Source: Bacillota bacterium (GTDB lineage: Bacteria > Bacillota_I > Bacilli_A > Acholeplasmatales > Acholeplasmataceae). Taken from it: a DNA stretch of 7,580 nt. Numbering within the stretch: position 1 is the first letter of the stretch; each line of letters begins with the position of its first letter. The translations under genes were made by a program, and so were the position numbers. Positions 1-4,636 of the stretch are shown in pieces. A model generated the notes under the pieces. That model worked only from the letters and a program-made list of their open reading frames with translations, made no database searches and had not been told where the DNA came from. The stretch spans positions 1 to 7,580 of the forward strand of contig JAEYXZ010000083.1 of the NCBI GenBank assembly GCA_023431045.1, given 5' to 3'.

Positions 1-2188
1 AGACATGGTCTTAGGTAACTACTATTTAACCATTGAAGAAAGAAAAGATCGTGTGTTTACTGGCGATAATGCAGGAACACGTAGTGCAGAGCATCAAATG
101 AAACACCGTAATGAAGGTGCATTCTATTCATCGATTGAAGAAGCGAAGATTGCTTATGAAAATGGTGAAATCACCCTTCATACAAGAATTCTATTAAAAC
201 CTGAATCCGTTAAAGATACATTCACAAAAGAACAACAAAATATGTATCTAGTAACAACTTTAGGTAAACTTATCTTTAACTCAATTCTACCTCCAACATT
301 CCCATACGTTAATGAACCTTCTCAGTCAAATCTAGAAGATAAGACACCAGATAAGTACTTCTTAGCAAAAGGATTAAATCCAAGAGTAGAACTAAAGAAT
401 ATGCCATCCCCTGAACCATTTAAGAAAAAATTCTTATCGATGGTTATTGCCCAAGTCTTCAAACAATTCCACATCTCAGAAACATCTAAGATGTTAGATA
501 AACTGAAAGACTTAGGATTCAAGTATTCAACCGTTGCAGGTATTACTGTTTCATTTGCTGATATTAACGTCTTCTCGAAGAAAGAAGAAATGATTGAAGC
601 GACCCAACACGCCATTGATGAAATTGAAAATTGGTATGAAGATGGATTATTAACAGACTCTGAACGTAAGAAATTAGTCATTCAAAAATGGACAGATGTT
701 AGAAGTGAAATTCAAGCAGGCTTAATGGCTGAGTTTGATCGCGATAACAACATCTTCATGATGGCTGACTCTGGAGCACGTGGTAACGCGTCAAACTTCT
801 CACAGTTAGTTGGTATGCGTGGACTCATGAGTAACCCTCGTGGGGAAACCATTGAAGTCCCAGTTCAATCATCCTTCCGTGAAGGATTAACCGTTTCTGA
901 GTTCTTTATCTCGACTCACGGTGCTCGTAAAGGTTCCACAGATACAGCGCTTAAAACCGCTGAATCTGGTTACTTAACTCGTCGATTGGTTGACGTCTCT
1001 CAAGATGTCATCATCGTTGAGGAGGATTGTGGATCTGAACGTGGATTATTAGTCCAAGCAATTAAAGATGGCGATAAAGAAATCGTGCCTCTATATGACC
1101 GTATTTATGGTCGCTTTGCTGCACGTGATGTCATCAATCCTAAAACAAAAGCTGTGCTTGTTAGACGTAATGAATTAATTACCGATGAAATTGGTAAGCA
1201 AATCATTCAAGCGGATATTAAGCAAGTTGAAATTAGAAGTATTCTAACCTGTGACTCTGATCATGGTATTTGTGCGAAAGACTACGGTATTAACCTTGCG
1301 ACGAACCAACTTGTTGAAGTTGGGGAAGCGGTCGGGGTTGTTGCTGCTCAATCAATTGGTGAACCAGGTACTCAGTTAACCATGAGAACCTTCCATACTG
1401 GTGGGGTCGCATCCGGTTCAGATATTACTCAAGGGTTACCACGTATTCAAGAATTATTTGAAGCACGTAATCCAAAAGGTAAAGCACTTATTGCCGAAGT
1501 CAATGGAAAAGTTAAAGATATCCAAAGACGTGGTGGATCATCAATTGTTACACTCGTTGATGATGCTGATAAAGAATACAAATACACGCTTGATCCAAAT
1601 ATTGAATCACTCGTTAAAAAAGGACAAACTGTTCTTGCGGGACAAAAATTATCCCCAGGTTCCATTAATCCTAAAGAATTATTAAGAGTTTCTGATGTTG
1701 AAGCATCACAAATGTATATCCTAGAAGAAGTTCAAAAAGTTTACCGTGCGCAAGGGGTTGAAATTTCAGATAAGCATATCGAGGTCATTATTCGTCAAAT
1801 GCTTAGAAGAATTGTTGTTATCGTTGAAGGTGACACAACACTCTTACCAGGAACTGAAGTCTCAATTGCTGAATTTAAGCGTGCCAACCGTGATGTCATG
1901 GCAACCAACCCTAGAGGTCGTTTAGCAGTTGGACGTCCAATCCTTTTAGGAATTACAAGAGCATCCCTACGTTCTGACTCATTCTTATCTGCTGCATCCT
2001 TCCAAGAAACAACAAGAATCTTAACTGATGCTGCAATTAAAGGTAAAGTTGATGAACTCCACGGTCTTAAAGAAAACGTCATCATTGGTGGACTCATCCC
2101 TGCAGGTACTGGTATTCTTCAAGAATCTTTCTTCTATTACGATAAACCACAACCTGAACTTGATGATCAAAACGATTTAATGGATTAA
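1..2188 (+). CDS. rpoC: DNA-directed RNA polymerase subunit beta', C-terminal part (5' end outside window)
   Basis: Catalytic subunit of RNA polymerase. The gene enters from the left in frame: GAC at 2-4 precedes the ATG at 5, giving the family's DMVLG motif, so that ATG is internal. The catalytic NADFDGD loop should lie about 50 residues upstream. Numbering from the Met at 5, the visible parts are the SGARGN segment, the bridge helix (HGARKG at 305-310), the zinc cluster (C342, C416, C423), the trigger loop (QLTMRTFHTGG, with M460 and H464 equivalent to E. coli M932 and H936), and the SFLSAASFQETTR block near the C-terminus. There is no large SI3 insertion after the trigger loop, as in Firmicutes. 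The tail is acidic (DDQNDLMD). Odd: the fourth zinc ligand (E. coli C898, Cys also in Bacillus) is Asp426, and the bridge helix reads GSTDTALKTA where E. coli and Bacillus have GLADTALKTA. The gene ends in tandem TAATAA and a terminator. Identity is certain. Confidence 0.99.
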   Translation, partial: DMVLGNYYLTIEERKDRVFTGDNAGTRSAEHQMKHRNEGAFYSSIEEAKIAYENGEITLHTRILLKPESVKDTFTKEQQNMYLVTTLGKLIFNSILPPTFPYVNEPSQSNLEDKTPDKYFLAKGLNPRVELKNMPSPEPFKKKFLSMVIAQVFKQFHISETSKMLDKLKDLGFKYSTVAGITVSFADINVFSKKEEMIEATQHAIDEIENWYEDGLLTDSERKKLVIQKWTDVRSEIQAGLMAEFDRDNNIFMMADSGARGNASNFSQLVGMRGLMSNPRGETIEVPVQSSFREGLTVSEFFISTHGARKGSTDTALKTAESGYLTRRLVDVSQDVIIVEEDCGSERGLLVQAIKDGDKEIVPLYDRIYGRFAARDVINPKTKAVLVRRNELITDEIGKQIIQADIKQVEIRSILTCDSDHGICAKDYGINLATNQLVEVGEAVGVVAAQSIGEPGTQLTMRTFHTGGVASGSDITQGLPRIQELFEARNPKGKALIAEVNGKVKDIQRRGGSSIVTLVDDADKEYKYTLDPNIESLVKKGQTVLAGQKLSPGSINPKELLRVSDVEASQMYILEEVQKVYRAQGVEISDKHIEVIIRQMLRRIVVIVEGDTTLLPGTEVSIAEFKRANRDVMATNPRGRLAVGRPILLGITRASLRSDSFLSAASFQETTRILTDAAIKGKVDELHGLKENVIIGGLIPAGTGILQESFFYYDKPQPELDDQNDLMD

Positions 2189-2195
2189 TAAGATT

Positions 2196-2227
2196 AAGAT
2201 CAATCGAAAGATTGGTCTTTTCTTTTA
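2196..2227 (+). terminator. Intrinsic terminator of rpoC
   Basis: A 10-bp stem (2196-2205 with 2210-2219, one G-U pair) is capped by a GAAA tetraloop and followed by a T-rich tract (TTTTCTTTTAT). It lies 7 bases after the rpoC stop codon, so the rpoBC transcript probably ends here and does not run on into the str operon. Confidence 0.9.
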
Positions 2228-2258
2228 TATGGTAATGGTTTGTTGTATAATTAACCAT
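2223..2258 (+). promoter_or_regulatory. Promoter of the Nudix gene with overlapping inverted repeat
   Basis: A perfect -10 hexamer TATAAT lies at 2246-2251. A weak -35 (TTTTAT, 2223-2228) sits 17 bases upstream and overlaps the rpoC terminator's T-tract. Predicted start of transcription is near 2258. An inverted repeat ATGGTT (2235-2240) / AACCAT (2253-2258) brackets the -10 box and could be an operator; that is inference. The predicted start lies downstream of the ATG at 2229, which is one reason to place the Nudix start codon at 2295. Confidence 0.6.
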
Positions 2259-2294
2259 GTTGAAACTATCCTTATTATTAGAAAAGAGACATTT

Positions 2295-2849
2295 ATGAAC
2301 TTAGAAGCTATTAAAAATTATAAACCTATAAACGAACAAGAAAAAACCGATCAAAATGCGATGCTAGAATTCGCAAAAAGAAATCCAGATTCATTTTTAA
2401 GAACGAATCTCATGGCACACTTCACGAATTCAGCGATTATCACTAATGAAGATAAAAATAAAGTTCTATTCATCAATCACTTGATCTATCAATCCTGGGG
2501 TTGGGTTGGTGGACATAATGATGGTAATGAAGATTTTTTAGATATGGTGCTACAAGAAGCAGGTGAAGAAACCGGTGTAACTGGAATTAAACCACTCCTA
2601 ACTGAACCGGTATCCCTTGATAATATTTATGTCCCATACCACATCAAAAATAAAAAGTTTGTTGGTGATCATATCCATATGAACTTAACCTATTTACTTG
2701 TTGCGGATGAAACGAAAGAATTAATCATTAAAAAAGATGAGAATAGTGGAGTTCGCTGGTTTGATTTAGATGATGTCTTAAACCATGTTTCAGAACCTCG
2801 AATGGTCTACATTTATAAGAAGGTTTTTGAGATTCTAAAACAACTCTAA
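2295..2849 (+). CDS. Nudix hydrolase, substrate unknown
   Basis: A 184-residue cytosolic protein of the Nudix superfamily, Mg-dependent enzymes that cleave nucleoside diphosphates linked to a moiety X. The Nudix box is at residues 73-95, in the order G73, E79, Q87-E88, E91-E92, G94, V95. It matches GX5EX7REUXEEXGU except that the usual Arg is Gln87 (CAA, 2553-2555). A WxWxGGH strand (68-74) leads into the box. The roughly 40 N-terminal residues look helical and charged, as in a Firmicute Nudix group whose substrate I cannot name. The frame is open from an ATG at 2229, but 2295 is chosen: the promoter's predicted start lies between the two ATGs, and residues encoded by 2229-2294 look unlike protein. 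The ribosome binding site is weak (AAAAGAGA, 2282-2289). The gene is monocistronic by its surroundings. I would not call it MutT or ADP-ribose pyrophosphatase without further evidence. Confidence 0.9.
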   Translation: MNLEAIKNYKPINEQEKTDQNAMLEFAKRNPDSFLRTNLMAHFTNSAIITNEDKNKVLFINHLIYQSWGWVGGHNDGNEDFLDMVLQEAGEETGVTGIKPLLTEPVSLDNIYVPYHIKNKKFVGDHIHMNLTYLLVADETKELIIKKDENSGVRWFDLDDVLNHVSEPRMVYIYKKVFEILKQL

Positions 2850-2961
2850 ATACCATCATCTAGTCAATAGATTTTAGTTAACATTTAACTAGAAATGGTG
2901 CAAAAAGTTGCTATTTCGAGCGTTTTAGGGTCTAAACCTAAGGAAATGAGCATCAATTATA
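2850..2961 (+). other. Intergenic stretch after the Nudix gene with alternative hairpins
   Basis: No credible gene is visible. A hairpin of 10 bp (2872-2881 with 2885-2894, loop CAT, one U-G pair) could form after the Nudix stop. It competes with a longer-range pairing: 2852-2856 with 2895-2899 and 2860-2864 with 2888-2892. Neither is followed by a T-run, so neither is a standard terminator, though either could protect the mRNA 3' end. A small hairpin GCAA/TTGC lies at 2900-2911. The Nudix transcript may run on to the terminator at 3059-3088. Confidence 0.45.
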
Positions 2962-2990
2962 TTGAATTTTTGTTGTATTAAGAGTATAAT
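2962..2990 (+). promoter_or_regulatory. Promoter of a candidate small RNA
   Basis: TTGAAT (2962-2967) and TATAAT (2985-2990) are separated by exactly 17 bases. The -10 is consensus and the -35 matches TTGACA at four of six positions. Predicted start is near 2997. No coding sequence follows before a strong terminator, so the promoter appears to serve a short transcript. Confidence 0.7.
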
Positions 2991-2996
2991 ACATTA

Positions 2997-3090
2997 TGGT
3001 ATATCGACTATGGTCAAGTTTTTGTGTTTGGGGAGATAACACATAAACTTGCTTATCAAAAAGAGGCTGATTAATTTCAGCCTCTTTTCA
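2997..3090 (+). ncRNA. Candidate small non-coding RNA, about 90 nt
   Basis: Bounded by a good promoter on the left and an intrinsic terminator on the right. The body folds as an unpaired 5' segment of about 15 nt; a hairpin of 7 bp (3015-3021 with 3045-3051), a U-U mismatch and 6 more bp (3023-3028 with 3038-3043), capped by a 9-nt loop TGGGGAGAT; a short linker; and the terminator hairpin. The purine-rich loop resembles a Shine-Dalgarno sequence. It does not look like SRP RNA (no GGAAGC-type loop), tRNA, tmRNA or any riboswitch I recognise. I see no alternative pairing that would make the terminator conditional, which favours a free-standing RNA over a leader of the next gene. A 16-codon reading frame (2996-3046) lies inside and could instead be a leaderless peptide. 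Function unknown. Confidence 0.5.
3059..3088 (+). terminator. Strong intrinsic terminator, end of the candidate small RNA
   Basis: A perfect 12-bp stem (AAAAGAGGCTGA at 3059-3070 with TCAGCCTCTTTT at 3077-3088) and a 6-base loop TTAATT. The 3' arm ends in TTTT, followed by CATTATT. The A-run on the 5' arm gives a T-run on the other strand, so it could also act in reverse, although no - strand gene is visible. Confidence 0.88.
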
Positions 3091-3116
3091 TTATTAAATA
3101 CGCGCATGTATAGAGG

Positions 3117-3125
3117 TGTTATAAT
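3117..3125 (+). promoter_or_regulatory. Extended -10 promoter of the GNAT gene
   Basis: TGTTATAAT is a complete extended -10 element (TG, one base, TATAAT at 3120-3125). No good -35 is seen at the expected distance (AAATAC near 3097), which is usual for extended -10 promoters. Predicted start is near 3132, leaving a leader of about 35 nt before the ATG at 3167. Confidence 0.7.
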
Positions 3126-3166
3126 AGAGATAGAAAAGGGAATGAAAATATCAAAGGAGGGATCTT

Positions 3167-3448
3167 ATGTTTTCATATGAAAAAGGACGTTTCTATTTAA
3201 ATGATGCAGGTGGTTCTATGCTTGCAGAAGTTACTTTCACAGAAGAAAAAGAAGATGTTTATATGATTGATCATACGTTTGTTGATCCAAGTTTAAGAGG
3301 ACAAGGCATTGCCGGTAAACTTGTTTATGAAGTTGTTAAAAAAGCACTATCTGAAGGTAAAAAAATCATCCCACTATGCCCGTTTGCAAAGCGAGAGTTT
3401 GAGAATAAGAAAGAATACCATGTCGTATGGTATGGTCATCACGAATAA
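3167..3448 (+). CDS. Small GNAT-like N-acetyltransferase (YidJ/COG2388 type)
   Basis: A 93-residue protein, about the usual length for this minimal single-domain GNAT family, whose substrate is not established. The acetyl-CoA binding motif A is seen as LRGQGIAGKLV (43-53), with RGQGIA forming the pyrophosphate-binding turn after the strand IDHTFVDPS. A helix follows (about 50-63), then the family's second conserved block IIPLCPFAK (67-75) with Cys71. The N-terminal strands FYLNDAGGSMLAEVTF fit the family fold. The start is firm: a strong Shine-Dalgarno AAAGGAGG (3153-3160) lies six bases before the ATG. It has its own promoter and terminator and so forms a single-gene unit between the Nudix gene and the str operon. 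No signal peptide or membrane segment is visible. The family call is fairly sure; the substrate is unknown. Confidence 0.9.
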   Translation: MFSYEKGRFYLNDAGGSMLAEVTFTEEKEDVYMIDHTFVDPSLRGQGIAGKLVYEVVKKALSEGKKIIPLCPFAKREFENKKEYHVVWYGHHE

Positions 3449-3457
3449 ACGAACCGT

Positions 3458-3499
3458 AAAACGCTAATTGATAGATTAAAAATCGATTAGCGTTTTTTT
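3458..3499 (+). terminator. Intrinsic terminator of the GNAT gene
   Basis: A 15-bp stem pairs AAAACGCTAATTGAT (3458-3472) with 3482-3496, with one U-G pair and a 9-base loop, followed by seven T residues (3493-3499). It starts 10 bases after the GNAT stop and isolates the str operon promoter from upstream transcription. Confidence 0.93.
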
Positions 3500-3530
3500 G
3501 TGGTGAAAATGCTTTTTTAAGCAAAAGATG

Positions 3531-3559
3531 TTGACATTTATCACCTAAAAATATATAAT
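3531..3559 (+). promoter_or_regulatory. Consensus promoter of the str operon
   Basis: TTGACA (3531-3536), exactly 17 bases, then TATAAT (3554-3559): a perfect vegetative sigma-factor consensus and the best promoter in the window. The predicted start falls near 3566, at GG. In Bacillus subtilis, promoters that initiate with GTP follow the cellular GTP level and so the stringent response; whether that applies here is inference. Confidence 0.92.
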
Positions 3560-3565
3560 TAAAAA

Positions 3566-3666
3566 GGCGTGAATAATAACTCACACAAACAAATTCATTT
3601 ATGGCTTCACAAAGCCAAAATATAGAAAATGATACGCATGGTAACGTGTATCAGGAAAGGAAAACT
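3566..3666 (+). promoter_or_regulatory. Leader of the rpsL transcript with two hairpins
   Basis: About 100 nt between the predicted transcription start and the rpsL ATG. It holds a 6-bp hairpin TGGCTT/AAGCCA with CACA loop (3602-3617) and a 7-bp hairpin GATACGC/GTGTATC (3631-3637 with 3646-3652, one G-U pair). The latter ends exactly where the Shine-Dalgarno AGGAAAGG (3653-3660) begins. An ATG at 3601 opens an in-frame run into rpsL but has no ribosome binding site. A hairpin directly beside the ribosome binding site is a plausible place for translational control of the operon, but no match to the known S7 target is evident to me. Confidence 0.5.
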
Positions 3667-4095
3667 ATGCCTACTATATCACAATTGATCTCTACTCCAC
3701 GCGAAGACAAAGGGTATAAATCAAAATCACCAGCACTTCAATATGGTTTTAATACACTCCATAAAGCTAGAAGTTCTTATGCTTCACCACAAAAACGTGG
3801 CGTCTGCACCCGTGTTACAACCATGACACCTAAGAAACCTAACTCTGCCTTACGTAAGTATGCCCGTGTTAGATTATCAAACCTAACTGAAGTTACTGCG
3901 TATATCCCAGGAGTTGGACACTCACTTCAAGAACACTCCGTTGTATTAGTTCGTGGTGGTCGTGTTAAAGACTTACCAGGGGTTAGATATCATATCGTTC
4001 GTGGAACACTAGATGCTACTGGTGTTGCAAACCGTAAACAAGCTCGCTCTAAATACGGTGCGAAGAGACCAAAAGCTGTTGCAGCTAAAAAGTAA
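3667..4095 (+). CDS. rpsL: 30S ribosomal protein S12
   Basis: A 142-residue protein of the decoding centre in the small ribosomal subunit, where it helps check codon-anticodon pairing. The family signature is intact: SPQKRGVCTRV (40-50), TPKKPNSALRKYARVRL (54-70), and VVLVRGGRVKDLPGVRYH (92-109). Lys56 and Lys101, the sites of classic streptomycin-resistance changes in Bacillus numbering, are both Lys, so the protein looks wild type. Asp102 is the residue that is methylthiolated in some bacteria. The ATG at 3667 is chosen over the in-frame ATG at 3601 because it follows AGGAAAGG by six bases and gives the canonical MPTISQL start; the 22 extra residues have no family counterpart. It ends in tandem TAATAA and a Lys-rich tail. 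First gene of the str operon, 56 bases before rpsG. Confidence 0.99.
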   Translation: MPTISQLISTPREDKGYKSKSPALQYGFNTLHKARSSYASPQKRGVCTRVTTMTPKKPNSALRKYARVRLSNLTEVTAYIPGVGHSLQEHSVVLVRGGRVKDLPGVRYHIVRGTLDATGVANRKQARSKYGAKRPKAVAAKK

Positions 4096-4151
4096 TAAAA
4101 CAAACATAGAAATTTTCACACTTAAAAATCGAAAGGAAGAAGGTGAACATT

Positions 4152-4622
4152 ATGCCTCGTAAAGGACACATCGTTAAACGTGATGTATTGCCAGATCCAA
4201 TTTACAACTCCAAATTAGTGACTCGTATCGTAAACACTATTATGGTTGAAGGTAAAAAAGGAACTGCTCAAAGTATTTTATATGGCGCATTTGGTCGTAT
4301 TAAAGATCAAACTGGCCGTGAACCAATTGACGTTTTCAATGAAGCTTTAAATAATGTATCGCCAATCTTAGAAGTTAGAGCGCGTCGTATCGGTGGACAA
4401 AACTATCAAGTACCTGTTGAAGTTCGTCCAGAAAGAAGACAAGCACTCGCTTTAAGATGGCTCGTACAATATGCTAAGTTACGTAATGAAAAAACAATGG
4501 AAGAAAGATTAGCGAAAGAAATAATGGATGCAGCAACAGGACAAGGAGCATCCGTTAAGAAACGCGAAGAAACCCATAGAATGGCTGAAGCAAACCGTGC
4601 TTTCGCTCACTATAGATGGTAA
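4152..4622 (+). CDS. rpsG: 30S ribosomal protein S7
   Basis: A 156-residue primary binder of the 3' major domain of 16S rRNA that nucleates assembly of the 30S head and lines the E site. The full family pattern is present: MPRKGHIVKRDVLPDPIYNSKLV at the N-terminus, EVRARRIGGQNYQVPVEVRPERR in the middle, and the C-terminal KKREETHRMAEANRAFAHYRW typical of Bacillus-type S7. The ATG at 4152 is chosen; a GTG at 4143 would add three residues but is part of the ribosome binding site AGAAGGTGA (4138-4146). In E. coli S7 represses its own operon by binding the rpsL-rpsG gap; the 56-base gap here is A-rich and shows no clear hairpin, so that mechanism is not supported by what I see. Confidence 0.99.
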   Translation: MPRKGHIVKRDVLPDPIYNSKLVTRIVNTIMVEGKKGTAQSILYGAFGRIKDQTGREPIDVFNEALNNVSPILEVRARRIGGQNYQVPVEVRPERRQALALRWLVQYAKLRNEKTMEERLAKEIMDAATGQGASVKKREETHRMAEANRAFAHYRW

Positions 4623-4636
4623 GATAGGAGAAAAAT

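Noticed and set aside
322..681. 119-codon open frame on the - strand inside rpoC
   Set aside because: It lies wholly within a conserved part of rpoC, has no family resemblance, and is explained by the codon pattern of the sense strand. The other antisense and shifted frames in rpoC, fusA and tuf were dropped for the same reason.
2229..2294. N-terminal extension of the Nudix protein from the ATG at 2229
   Set aside because: The promoter -10 box lies inside it, so this ATG would precede the transcription start, and no ribosome binding site precedes it.
2239..2978. Shared 10-mer TTTGTTGTAT at 2239-2248 and 2969-2978 near two promoters
   Set aside because: It lies at different positions relative to the two -10 boxes and is short and AT-rich, so a common regulatory site is not supported.
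2946..2981. Short frame MSINYIEFLLY after AAGG
   Set aside because: The ribosome binding site is too close to the ATG, and the frame covers the -35 region of the next promoter; chance is the simpler explanation.
3510..3523. Small hairpin TGCTT/AAGCA upstream of the str promoter
   Set aside because: Only 5 bp around a T-run, outside any expected transcript after the GNAT terminator; likely chance.
3601..3666. A 22-residue N-terminal extension of S12 from the ATG at 3601
   Set aside because: No Shine-Dalgarno precedes it, S12 has no such extension, and the canonical start at 3667 has a good ribosome binding site. The open frame is probably chance.
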